Assembly: GCA_029941485.1 (NCBI GenBank) | Contig: JAPYOZ010000025.1 | Coordinates: forward strand, 1 to 15,246 | From: Gammaproteobacteria bacterium | GTDB taxonomy: Bacteria > Pseudomonadota > Gammaproteobacteria > PS1 > Pseudothioglobaceae | Length of the DNA stretch: 15,246 nt | Direction of reading: 5' to 3' | In this document: positions 1 to 7,389 of the stretch, in pieces | How the letters are laid out: every line of letters begins with the position of its first letter | Numbering within the stretch: the first letter of the stretch is position 1 | Made by a program: the position numbers and the translations under genes | Notes under the pieces: model-generated | The model's input: only the letters and a program-made list of their open reading frames with translations | What the model was told of the DNA's origin: nothing | The model's database searches: none

Positions 1-938
1 CCAGCTGCAATTGCCACGGGTGTGAGTGGCGCTCTACCAGTGGCATCACCAAGTGCAAATATGTTATCAATATTGGTAGCTTGGAATTTATCGGTTGGAA
101 TAAATCCATGCTGGTCACATTCAACACCTGCATTTTCTAAACCAAGATGCTGGGTCATTGGGTTTCTACCCACGGCCCAGATGATTTGATCAAAACCAGA
201 AAATTCGCCTTTGTTAGTAATAATGGTTTTATCATCGGTGACTTTATCAATTTGAGATCCGTGATGGATAGTAATACCATGCTCTGTATAGTCTTTATCC
301 AGTGCGGTTTGAATCATTGAATCAAAGCCTCTAAGCAAGGTATCAGCACGGCCAAAAATCTCCACTTCTGAGCCAAGCGCATTGAGTACACCTGCTAGCT
401 CTACGCCAATATAGCCACCACCAATCACAGCTACTTTTTTAGGTAAGTCTTCTAGTTCAAAAAAATCGTCCGAGGTAATGCCGTACTGAGCTCCTTCAAT
501 ATGAGGAATGGCAGGCTCACCGCCAGGTGAAAGTACGATATGATCAGCAGTATAAGTTTCACCATTAACAGATACGGTATTTTTATCAATTAATTTACCA
601 AAGCCATGTAAATAATCAATCCCAAGTTTTTCAAGATACCCGTGCCACCAGTTCGTAATATTGTCGATGTAATTATCTCTTCCTGCTATTAAGCTTTTCC
701 ATGAAAAACTTTTTTGTTCAATATCAAAACCAAACCCTTTAGCATTTTTAATTTGTGTGGCAGTATTGGCAGCAAACCACATGACTTTTTTAGGAACACA
801 ACCTGCATTGACACAAGTTCCACCAACTTTTTTAACTTCAATAACACAACATTTTTTGCCGTATTCACTGGCACGTTCAACTGCTGACAAACCACCAGAT
901 CCAGCACCAATGGCTATCATATCGTAATGTTTACTCAT
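1..938 (-). CDS. gor: Glutathione reductase, N-terminal ~312 residues (cut by left window edge)
   Basis: NADPH-dependent flavoprotein that reduces glutathione disulfide in the cytoplasm. The reading frame is open from the ATG at 938 to the window edge. Visible in order: FAD-binding GAGSGG (residues 11-16); the redox-active disulfide in GGTCVNAGCVPKK (Cys42 and Cys47, the same spacing as E. coli Gor); the NADPH-binding GGGYIGVE (173-180) followed by Arg197 and Arg203 in IFGRADTLLR, which match the two arginines that give NADPH preference in E. coli Gor; then GRNP and the second FAD motif FALGDATGRAPLTPVA near 294-309. The dimer-interface domain with the catalytic His-Glu pair lies outside the window. 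The NADPH arginines and the VNAGCVPKK context favour glutathione reductase over dihydrolipoamide dehydrogenase or mercuric reductase. An AAGGA sits about 6 bases before the start. The gene begins 14 bases after the prfB stop, so it probably shares that transcript. Confidence 0.93.
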   Translation of the reverse strand, partial: MSKHYDMIAIGAGSGGLSAVERASEYGKKCCVIEVKKVGGTCVNAGCVPKKVMWFAANTATQIKNAKGFGFDIEQKSFSWKSLIAGRDNYIDNITNWWHGYLEKLGIDYLHGFGKLIDKNTVSVNGETYTADHIVLSPGGEPAIPHIEGAQYGITSDDFFELEDLPKKVAVIGGGYIGVELAGVLNALGSEVEIFGRADTLLRGFDSMIQTALDKDYTEHGITIHHGSQIDKVTDDKTIITNKGEFSGFDQIIWAVGRNPMTQHLGLENAGVECDQHGFIPTDKFQATNIDNIFALGDATGRAPLTPVAIAA

Positions 939-952
939 TATTTTTTTTCCTT

Positions 953-2047
953 TTAATATCCAGCTTTAAGACTGGCTTCAATAAATTTGTCTAAATTACC
1001 ATCTAGAACATCTTGTGTGTTGGTTGATTCTACTCCAGTGCGTAAATCTTTAATACGTGATTGATCCAATACATAAGAGCGAATTTGATGCCCCCAGCCA
1101 ATATCAGACTTTGCATCTTCCTGCTCTTGGCTTTCGCTATTACGTTTTTGCATCTCGAGTTCATAAAGCTTAGATTTTAACTGTTTCATGGCTTGGTCTT
1201 TGTTGGCGTGCTGGCTTCGGCCATCTTGACATTGAACCACGGTGCTAGTCGGTAAGTGGGTAATACGAACTGCTGAATCGGTTTTATTAACGTGCTGACC
1301 GCCCGCACCACTAGCGCGATAAGTGTCAATACGAATATCAGCCTTGTTGATTTCAATATCAATGTTATCGTCCACTTCAGGGGATACGAACACGGATGAG
1401 AAAGAAGTATGGCGCTTCCCATTCGCATTAAATGGAGATTTTCTGACTAAGCGATGGATGCCAATTTCACTACGCAACCAACCAAATGCATAGTCGCCAT
1501 CAAAATGAATGGTGGCTGATTTAATACCTGCAACTTCACCCGCAGAAACCTCCATTAATTTGACTTTAAATTTATGCTTCTCTCCCCAGCGTAGATACAT
1601 TCTTAAAATCATTTCTGCCCAATCTTGTGCTTCGGTTCCGCCCGAGCCAGACTGAATGTCCAAATAAGCTGAATTGGCATCCAGTTCACCACTGAACATG
1701 CGTTCAAATTCTAATTTTTCAATTGAAGACTCAATGCTGCTTAAATCGTTAATAACACTTGTGGCGGTATCTTCATCATCTTCAGATTGCGCCATGTCTA
1801 GCAATTCTTTGGCATCCTCTAAAACAGTATTCGCCTCATCAAAGGTTTGGCAAATTGATTCTAGTTTTGATTTCTCTTGACCTAAGGCTTGAGCTATTTC
1901 TGGGTTAGACCAAACATCTGGATTTTCCATTTCTAGCAAAACCTCTTCGAGTCGACCTTGTTTTTCTTCTAAGTCAAGGTGCGCAGATAAAATAGAAGAG
2001 CGCTCTATTAGATCTTCTATTTTTTGATAAGTAGGTGAGAGTTCCAT
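953..2047 (-). CDS. prfB: Peptide chain release factor 2 (RF2), single uninterrupted frame
   Basis: RF2 recognises UAA and UGA stop codons in the ribosomal A site and triggers peptide release. At 364 aa it matches the family (E. coli 365). The N-terminal coiled helices are followed by the stop-codon-reading SPF tripeptide (204-206, in VRKSPFNANG) and the catalytic GGQ loop (249-251, in SGAGGQHVNK). The residue three before SGAGGQ's Gly-Ala-Gly-Gly is Ala (YRASGAGGQ), where E. coli K-12 carries the activity-lowering Thr. In most bacteria an in-frame UGA near codon 25 forces an autoregulatory +1 frameshift. Here codons 23-25 read CAC CTT GAC, so the frame is continuous. The start aligns with the E. 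coli start. There is no Shine-Dalgarno sequence; TAAAAT ends 8 bases before the ATG. The gene lies between the rpsO terminator and gor, with no lysS beside it. Confidence 0.97.
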   Translation of the reverse strand: MELSPTYQKIEDLIERSSILSAHLDLEEKQGRLEEVLLEMENPDVWSNPEIAQALGQEKSKLESICQTFDEANTVLEDAKELLDMAQSEDDEDTATSVINDLSSIESSIEKLEFERMFSGELDANSAYLDIQSGSGGTEAQDWAEMILRMYLRWGEKHKFKVKLMEVSAGEVAGIKSATIHFDGDYAFGWLRSEIGIHRLVRKSPFNANGKRHTSFSSVFVSPEVDDNIDIEINKADIRIDTYRASGAGGQHVNKTDSAVRITHLPTSTVVQCQDGRSQHANKDQAMKQLKSKLYELEMQKRNSESQEQEDAKSDIGWGHQIRSYVLDQSRIKDLRTGVESTNTQDVLDGNLDKFIEASLKAGY

Positions 2048-2055
2048 GAGAGTGT

Positions 2056-2061
2056 ATTTTA
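2056..2061 (-). promoter_or_regulatory. Possible -10 element of prfB, very close to the start codon
   Basis: TAAAAT on the minus strand, 8 bases from the prfB ATG. The rpsO terminator lies just upstream, so prfB either needs its own promoter here or depends on read-through. The -35 position would fall in the terminator stem and has no good match. If used, transcription would begin at or next to the ATG and give a leaderless or nearly leaderless mRNA. In AT-rich DNA such a hexamer can occur by chance. Confidence 0.3.
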
Positions 2062-2078
2062 CTGATTGGTGGGCATAA

Positions 2079-2102
2079 AAAAAGCCCCAAAAGGGGCTTT
2101 TT
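2079..2102 (-). terminator. Intrinsic terminator of rpsO
   Basis: A perfect 10-bp stem (AAAAAGCCCC / GGGGCTTTTT) with a 4-base loop. In the minus-strand transcript the GC-rich core is followed by seven U residues. It starts 16 bases after the rpsO stop codon and ends about 30 bases before the prfB start. The stem is flanked by A and T runs, so it would also work in the plus direction, but no plus-strand gene ends here. Confidence 0.9.
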
Positions 2103-2117
2103 ATTAAATCAGTAAAG

Positions 2118-2378
2118 TTATTTTCTTAAACTTAGACGACCAATTAAATCAGAATAATCGCTTACGTTGGTGTTTTTAAGGTAAGTGAGTAATTTCTTAC
2201 GCTGAGAAACTAAATGCAAAAGACCTCTTCTTGAATGGTGATCTTTTTTGTGAGTCTTAAAATGCTCAGTCAGGTGTTTAATGCGAGCAGTTAATAAGGC
2301 AACTTGTACATTAGTTGAACCTGTGTCATTCGCATCTTTTTGAAAATCTTTAATAATTGCTTGTGTATCAATTGACAT
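2118..2378 (-). CDS. rpsO: 30S ribosomal protein S15
   Basis: Primary 16S rRNA-binding protein of the 30S platform, contacting the central domain and bridging to 23S rRNA. At 86 aa it is a few residues shorter than E. coli S15 (89) because of a gap in the first helix. The diagnostic core is intact: DANDTGSTNVQVALLTARI (about residues 16-34), HKKDHHSRRGLL (43-54) and VSQRKKLLTYLK (57-68), ending LIGRLSLRK. The start is the only ATG that gives the family N-terminus. No Shine-Dalgarno sequence precedes it. The gene has its own predicted promoter and terminator and looks like a single-gene transcript; pnp, the usual downstream partner, is absent. Confidence 0.98.
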   Translation of the reverse strand: MSIDTQAIIKDFQKDANDTGSTNVQVALLTARIKHLTEHFKTHKKDHHSRRGLLHLVSQRKKLLTYLKNTNVSDYSDLIGRLSLRK

Positions 2379-2421
2379 AATCAGTATAAATAATAGTAAA
2401 TCAGAATTTTTTAAAGGGCTA

Positions 2422-2451
2422 ATTATACGCTAATTTACTTTTACGTTCTAA
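2422..2451 (-). promoter_or_regulatory. Predicted sigma70-type promoter of rpsO
   Basis: A consensus TATAAT (-10) lies at 2422-2427 on the minus strand, in the context GCGTATAATTAG. The -35 is weak: TTAGAA with an 18-bp spacer or TAGAAC with 17 bp. The start would be near 2415, giving a leader of about 37 bases before the rpsO ATG. This is the only promoter-like sequence in the gap between the acyltransferase gene and rpsO. Confidence 0.65.
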
Positions 2452-2480
2452 CACTTAAAGTAAAAAAATATTAGAAAGAT

Positions 2481-3386
2481 TTAAATGTCTTTGTAAAAAA
2501 AATCTTCACCTTTTGGTCTTGTTTTAAAGCGTTTGTGAATCCATAAATACTGTTCAGGTGCTTTTAAAATTTGATTTTGTAAAATTTTATTGGTTTTAGT
2601 GGCGTCCATTATGGCATCATCACTCGGGTAATTTTTTAAAGGCTGTTCGAAGTTCATCTCATAGCCAGTATCGGTTCTGATAAAAAAATAAGGGATAACT
2701 GTTGTATTTTTTGCTTTTGCCAAGCGTGCAGTGGCCGCAACAGTAGCCGTTTGAATGTTGAAAAAAGGCGCGAATACAGAATTTTTTTCACCTAAATCTT
2801 GATCAGGCGCATACCAAATTGGCAATCCATTTTTAATGGCTTTCATCATTGAACGAGTGTCTTGTGTTTTAATCATGACTGCACCATTATCAACAAAGCC
2901 TCTACGCATCACTTCATCAAACAATGGGTTGTCTTGTGGGCGATAGATATTAGCAATTGTGTGTTTTAATAAAAGCGCTCTAGAGCCTAACATTAAAGGC
3001 ATAAAGTGTGCAGCCAGTAAGATGACACTTTGATCCTTTTTTAATGCATTAAGTAGATAGTACTCATTATTAATGGTAATAATTTTTTTGATTTTTCCAT
3101 TGTTGGCAAAATAAGCATTAGCAGTTTCAAAAATAGAAATACCAATGGATTCAAAATTTTGCCTGACTAAACTTTCAACTTGCGTAAGATTTTTGTTTGG
3201 AAAGCAACGAGAAACGTTAATAAAAGCAATTTTTCTAAAACGACCCATTAATGGGTAAAGTAATTTTCCAATGCCCTTTCCTAAAACAACTTGCAGGGAA
3301 AAGGGCAGTTTAGCACCTAACCTCATAAAAAAAATTAATACCCACGTTGGGATAAATTTAGGATGATAAAAATTTGTTTTTGTCAT
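2481..3386 (-). CDS. lpxL: LpxL/HtrB-type lipid A acyltransferase with altered catalytic motif
   Basis: Family members transfer a secondary acyl chain from acyl-ACP to Kdo2-lipid IVA at the inner membrane. Length (301 aa) fits LpxL (about 306). An N-terminal hydrophobic segment (about 11-35) fits membrane attachment. Conserved blocks follow: YRPQDN (148-153), WYAPDQD (191-197), FAPFF (205-209) and the C-terminal APEQYLWIHKRFKTRP (276-291). The family's catalytic HX4(D/E) motif is changed: His127 is present in AAHFMPLMLGSR, but the acidic residue, Glu137 in E. coli LpxL, is Met132 (ATG at 2991-2993). Everything else looks intact, so it may be active with a different dyad, have changed activity, or be inactive. 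The start has no Shine-Dalgarno sequence, and TAAAAT at 3396-3401 is 9 bases upstream. It is divergent from dnaG across 39 bp. LpxM or LpxP is possible, but the sequence is closest to LpxL. Confidence 0.88.
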   Translation of the reverse strand: MTKTNFYHPKFIPTWVLIFFMRLGAKLPFSLQVVLGKGIGKLLYPLMGRFRKIAFINVSRCFPNKNLTQVESLVRQNFESIGISIFETANAYFANNGKIKKIITINNEYYLLNALKKDQSVILLAAHFMPLMLGSRALLLKHTIANIYRPQDNPLFDEVMRRGFVDNGAVMIKTQDTRSMMKAIKNGLPIWYAPDQDLGEKNSVFAPFFNIQTATVAATARLAKAKNTTVIPYFFIRTDTGYEMNFEQPLKNYPSDDAIMDATKTNKILQNQILKAPEQYLWIHKRFKTRPKGEDFFYKDI

Positions 3387-3425
3387 TAAAATAAGATTTT
3401 ACGTTTTTATTTTTTTGTTTTCAAC
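3387..3425. promoter_or_regulatory. Short divergent start region between lpxL and dnaG
   Basis: Only 39 bp of AT-rich DNA separate the two start codons, so both promoters must lie here or inside the opposite gene. On the minus strand TAAAAT (3396-3401) is 9 bases before the lpxL ATG. On the plus strand the dnaG leader is T-rich, with no Shine-Dalgarno sequence and no convincing -10. Confidence 0.4.
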
Positions 3426-5252
3426 ATGCCTTTTATTAATAATGATTTTATCAATGATTTATCCAATCAAGTAGATATTGTTGATCTAATTAATAGGCGT
3501 GTACCTCTTAAAAAAGCAGGCAAAGATTACAAAGCGTGCTGTCCTTTTCACGATGAAAAGACTCCTTCGTTCACCGTCGTCGCTGACAAACAGTACTATC
3601 ATTGTTTTGGTTGTGGTGAGAATGGTAGCGCCATTGATTTTGTAATGAAGTATGACCACTTAAATTTTACAGAAGCAGTAGAAGTAGTGGCTAGTGAATC
3701 AGGCATTAGTGTGGTGTACGATCAAAATGCTCAACCGGTGGATCCTAAAATTAAGCGTTATCGTGATTTAATGCAAAAGGTTAGTGAGTTTTATCAATAT
3801 CAATTAAAAAACTCTCCAGCAAAAAATAAAGTCGTTACTTACGCAAAAAATAGAGGCATTACTGGGAAAATTGCCAAACGTTTTGATTTGGGTTTTGCGC
3901 CACCCGGATGGAGCGGTTTGTTTGATCATTTCAAGCAAGATTTAGAAGTTGTTAAAGATTTGGTAGAGATGGGGTTATTGGTCGCTAAGAAAGATAAACA
4001 AGGTGAGTATTACGATCGTTTTCGTGATCGCCTTATGTTCCCAATTCATAATGCTAAGGGCGATGTGATTGCTTTTGGTGGTCGAGTTCTGTCTGAAAAA
4101 GACAAGCCTAAATATTTAAATTCACCTGAAACACCGATTTTCCATAAATCCAAAGAACTTTATGGGTTGCACCATGCACGCAAACATTCACATTCCATTG
4201 ATTATATATTGGTGGTTGAAGGTTATATGGATGTGGTGGCCTTGCACCAAGGTGGTATTACCTCTACAGTCGCCACGTTGGGTACGGCTACTACGCCTCA
4301 ACACTTACAAACATTATCACGCACAACTGACACCATTATTTTTTGTTTTGATGGTGACAGAGCAGGGCGTGCCGCTGCATGGAAAGCGCTTCAAATTACA
4401 TTGCCTATTATCAAGACAGGACTAGTTGTTAAGTTTTTATTCTTGCCTGACGGTGAAGACCCCGATACTTTAGTTAAAAAAGAATCGTTAAAGGATTTTG
4501 AAGTGCGCATTGAAAAAGCACATACATTGAGTAAATTTTTATTTGACCACGTAAAAGCGGAATTAGATTTTGACACCATTGAAGGCAAAACTCTATTCAT
4601 AGAAAAGGCAAAAGTTTTGATTAATCAAGTTACGTATGATCTTTATCATCAGCAGTTAATTGAGGGTGTAGCGCAGGAGGTAGGGCAAAGTGTTGAACAG
4701 GTTAAAAAAGTATTTGACCAGCAAGATCAGTCATCTCAAATGCCATCAGTTGATGAGCCACCAATGCCTCACATGGGGGAGCATTTTTCGGATTTTCCGC
4801 CATCAGAACCAATCGTTGTACAAGGTCCTAATGCAAAAGGGTTGAGGTCTAAAATGATTACTTTATTACTCAACTATCCATCGCTTGCTTATGAAAATAA
4901 TACGGTTGAAGTTAGGGTTAGAGGGCTTAAAAAAATAGATAAAAAATTTGAAATTTTATTAGAACTGGTTCAATCCGCTCAAATGATTGAAGAACATGAC
5001 ATTACTCAAGAGGAATTAATTAAGCCTTTTAAGAATAAAAACACAATTTACAATCGCCTTAATCAGCTTTGTATTATGGAGCCGTATTTGAGTGAGACAC
5101 AAGCAAAAGAGGAGTTTCTGGGTGCTTTGTATACTTGTGAAAAGCAACAAAAAAACACTCAAAACAAAGCCTTTATTAATAACGCAAGTACCATTGAGGA
5201 GCGAAAAAAAGTAATGGAAAATATTCAAAAAGGCAAACTTAAGAAAAAATAA
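3426..5252 (+). CDS. dnaG: DNA primase
   Basis: Makes the RNA primers for replication and acts with the DnaB helicase at the fork. The CHC2 zinc-binding domain has Cys39, His42, Cys60 and Cys63 (ACCPFHDEKTPSF ... YYHCFGCGENG). The catalytic core follows, with TOPRIM residues Glu265 (VVEGYMDV), Asp309 and Asp311 (FCFDGDRAG) and the Asp345/Asp347 pair (DGEDPDTL); these fall at almost the same numbers as in E. coli DnaG. A Pro-rich linker (about 433-468) leads to the C-terminal helicase-interaction domain, which ends in a Lys-rich tail. At 608 aa it is slightly longer than E. coli (581), mainly through the linker and tail. rpsU and rpoD, its partners in the classic macromolecular-synthesis operon, are both absent. 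The stop lies 2 bases from the ftsI stop on the other strand. No Shine-Dalgarno sequence is visible; the start gives the expected N-terminus. Confidence 0.97.
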   Translation: MPFINNDFINDLSNQVDIVDLINRRVPLKKAGKDYKACCPFHDEKTPSFTVVADKQYYHCFGCGENGSAIDFVMKYDHLNFTEAVEVVASESGISVVYDQNAQPVDPKIKRYRDLMQKVSEFYQYQLKNSPAKNKVVTYAKNRGITGKIAKRFDLGFAPPGWSGLFDHFKQDLEVVKDLVEMGLLVAKKDKQGEYYDRFRDRLMFPIHNAKGDVIAFGGRVLSEKDKPKYLNSPETPIFHKSKELYGLHHARKHSHSIDYILVVEGYMDVVALHQGGITSTVATLGTATTPQHLQTLSRTTDTIIFCFDGDRAGRAAAWKALQITLPIIKTGLVVKFLFLPDGEDPDTLVKKESLKDFEVRIEKAHTLSKFLFDHVKAELDFDTIEGKTLFIEKAKVLINQVTYDLYHQQLIEGVAQEVGQSVEQVKKVFDQQDQSSQMPSVDEPPMPHMGEHFSDFPPSEPIVVQGPNAKGLRSKMITLLLNYPSLAYENNTVEVRVRGLKKIDKKFEILLELVQSAQMIEEHDITQEELIKPFKNKNTIYNRLNQLCIMEPYLSETQAKEEFLGALYTCEKQQKNTQNKAFINNASTIEERKKVMENIQKGKLKKK

Positions 5253-5254
5253 CT

Positions 5255-7117
5255 TTATTTGCCTGCCATCAGTTTTATGGATTTGTCATTACTCAGAATG
5301 TTAGTCATTGCTTTTTGAAATACGATCGCTGCAGAATTTGAACCTTGGCAAGGTCTTTTTTTATTTGGCGAATTTCTGACATGACATTTTTTAGGGTAGT
5401 CAAGGCGTATAGCCATGATGTATTTTGGATTTTCAACCGGCACAAAGCCAGTAAAAAACGTGCGAATAGCACCGTCTTTACTGTAACCTTTTTTTCCTTT
5501 AATTTTCATTTCAGCCGTTCCAGTTTTGCCAGCAATGTTATAGCCCTTTATATCTGACCAATAGCCGGAACCGTCATTGGAAGCGACCGAATCTAATAAT
5601 TGCGCTATTTTTTTAGTGGATTTTGGTGTGAATACTTGCATTGTGTCTGCAACGGTATTTGCTCCTTTAACAAGTTTTAATGGTGGTACAGCACCTTGAT
5701 TGGCAAATACCAAGTAGGCCCTAGCAAGCTGAGCAAGATTTGTATTCATTGGGCCATAACCAAACGATAATGTGCGTTTATCCGCAAGCCCCCACGAAGC
5801 AAAATGTTTCAGTATTCCTGAATTTTCAATTCTAGGGATTAAACCTAGTGGATGACCAAACCCAAGCTTATTCCACGTATTGTAGGTATCTTCTTCATTG
5901 AGCTTTTCTGAAACTATTACAGTGCCTTGATTATGAGATTTTTGTAGAATTTTCTTAACTGTCATGCAAGTGTAGTCGCCTTGACGTTTGACATATTTCA
6001 TATGTTTAGTAACATCAAAGCATTCATTTTCAGTGGCCGTGATTTTGTTTTGATCTAGCGCCAAAAGCATGGTGAAAGGTTTCATGGTGGAGCCTGGCTC
6101 TACCATGTCAGATAAAACTCGATTGCGATAGTTTTCTGCATTGTAAATACTTCGATCGTTTGGATCGTCTGCAGGATAGTTGACCATTGCCAAAACTTCA
6201 CCATTAGGCATCAAAATAATGGCTGAACCCGAGTTTGCTTCGTGTTTTTTAACGGCGTTTTTTATCGCCGTATAAGCATGAAATTGAATCTTAGCATCAA
6301 TGGTTAGTTTGATGTCTTGACCATGCTTTAAAGAACTAATAGTATTTGGATTAAAGTAAGACCCTTGAGAATCCTGATCGTAGCTTAGTTGTTTTTTTCC
6401 ATCTTGACCGGCAAGAATATAGTTAAATTCAGTTTCGATGCCAGAATCACGATTGCTACGACCTAATAGCGGTGCAAGTGAAGCACCTTTTGGGTAAGAC
6501 CTGTAGCTGTCTTGTTGCAATGCCAAGCCTGCAATTTTTTCTTTTTTACAATCAGAAATTTTACTATAGGTAGTTTGTATTGTCTTGATCTTTAAGGCGG
6601 ATAAAACTTTGTCTAACAATTTAACCTTGTCTTTTTTCTTTTCAATTTTGCAAACTTTTATTCTTTCTTTTTGGAGTTTTCTAATGTTACTAATGATTGG
6701 GTCCGTCAACAGTAGGTTTTTTTTAATGATTAAATGACGACTGCCAATTTTTCTTTTTTTTGCCAAAATTTCTCTCAATCTTTTGCTTGGCATATTCAGT
6801 GCATCTGCCAGCATTGGAATGTATTCAAGCTGAACTTTGGTTGAGTCTAAATTTACTTTTTTTAAGATTAGACTACTAGCAAGCACTTCATTATTCCTGT
6901 CTAAAATGTCTCCACGGCGTGCCGTTTCTTTTAATTTGCTAATGGTTTGTTTAACGCCTTTTTCTTGCAGTGAAATCTCACCTGCATTAAGTTGGTTGAT
7001 GCTAATTATTCTAAAGGCAAAACCTAAAAATAAAAACACAAAAAGGTACTTGATAAAGCCCTGCCTTATCCAAAAATTTTGTACTTTAAATACTCTGAAC
7101 AGGCGTTTTTTAGTCAT
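5255..7117 (-). CDS. ftsI: Peptidoglycan transpeptidase FtsI (PBP3), septal
   Basis: Class B penicillin-binding protein that cross-links septal peptidoglycan in the periplasm with FtsW. A cytoplasmic tail and one membrane helix (about 21-40) are followed by RGDILDRN (68-75), the pedestal domain and the transpeptidase domain. Active-site motifs are all present: Ser343-Thr-Met-Lys346 (EPGSTMKP), Ser394-His-Asn396 and Lys531-Thr-Gly-Thr534 (AGKTGTAEM). At 620 aa it is longer than E. coli FtsI (588). By eye, the extra length includes a Lys-rich insertion of about 45 residues (about 150-195) in the pedestal domain. Its only six cysteines form three near neighbours: 156/190, 366/384 and 578/590, all periplasmic. 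Its start overlaps the ftsL stop by 4 bases (ATGA). The position after ftsL decides for FtsI over PBP2. It is the last dcw gene here; murE does not follow. Confidence 0.96.
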   Translation of the reverse strand: MTKKRLFRVFKVQNFWIRQGFIKYLFVFLFLGFAFRIISINQLNAGEISLQEKGVKQTISKLKETARRGDILDRNNEVLASSLILKKVNLDSTKVQLEYIPMLADALNMPSKRLREILAKKRKIGSRHLIIKKNLLLTDPIISNIRKLQKERIKVCKIEKKKDKVKLLDKVLSALKIKTIQTTYSKISDCKKEKIAGLALQQDSYRSYPKGASLAPLLGRSNRDSGIETEFNYILAGQDGKKQLSYDQDSQGSYFNPNTISSLKHGQDIKLTIDAKIQFHAYTAIKNAVKKHEANSGSAIILMPNGEVLAMVNYPADDPNDRSIYNAENYRNRVLSDMVEPGSTMKPFTMLLALDQNKITATENECFDVTKHMKYVKRQGDYTCMTVKKILQKSHNQGTVIVSEKLNEEDTYNTWNKLGFGHPLGLIPRIENSGILKHFASWGLADKRTLSFGYGPMNTNLAQLARAYLVFANQGAVPPLKLVKGANTVADTMQVFTPKSTKKIAQLLDSVASNDGSGYWSDIKGYNIAGKTGTAEMKIKGKKGYSKDGAIRTFFTGFVPVENPKYIMAIRLDYPKKCHVRNSPNKKRPCQGSNSAAIVFQKAMTNILSNDKSIKLMAGK

Positions 7118-7389
7118 AATAAAATTTGCTCAGTTGATCTTGGGACTTCCATTTTTAAGGACTTAATCGCCCTGTCTTTGATTTGATTACCACTAACGAT
7201 TTGTGAATGCTCGGTCAATAATTGTTTATGTATTGCCATTGTTTTATTGTATTTAACCTCAACCTTATCCAGCTTAAGGTAGAGTGTTCGCATGTCAAAA
7301 TTCCAAATAATGGTATAAACCGACAACACAACAATTGAAACACCAAGCAGTGTATTAATTTTTGCCTTAGTGGAGAAATTATTTAGCAT
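7114..7389 (-). CDS. ftsL: Cell division protein FtsL
   Basis: Small bitopic protein that joins FtsB and FtsQ in the divisome and helps switch on FtsWI. The 91-aa sequence has a short cytoplasmic N-terminus, one membrane helix (about 13-29) and a periplasmic heptad-like coiled-coil segment (about 36-65), ending KMEVPRSTEQILL, which resembles the family's conserved C-terminal turn. Sequence identity in this family is low, so the call rests on topology, size (E. coli 121 aa) and position between rsmH and ftsI. It overlaps rsmH by 7 bases and ftsI by 4, implying translational coupling. Without the context it could be mistaken for FtsB. Confidence 0.88.
   Translation of the reverse strand: MLNNFSTKAKINTLLGVSIVVLSVYTIIWNFDMRTLYLKLDKVEVKYNKTMAIHKQLLTEHSQIVSGNQIKDRAIKSLKMEVPRSTEQILL

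Noticed and set aside
689..910. 73-residue minus-strand frame inside the gor region
   Set aside because: It lies in another frame within the clear glutathione reductase sequence and shows no domain; an overlapping shadow.
1186..1428. 80-residue minus-strand frame inside prfB, and similar frames inside dnaG, rsmH, sdhA, mdh and malic enzyme
   Set aside because: All overlap well-supported genes in other frames and show no recognisable domain.
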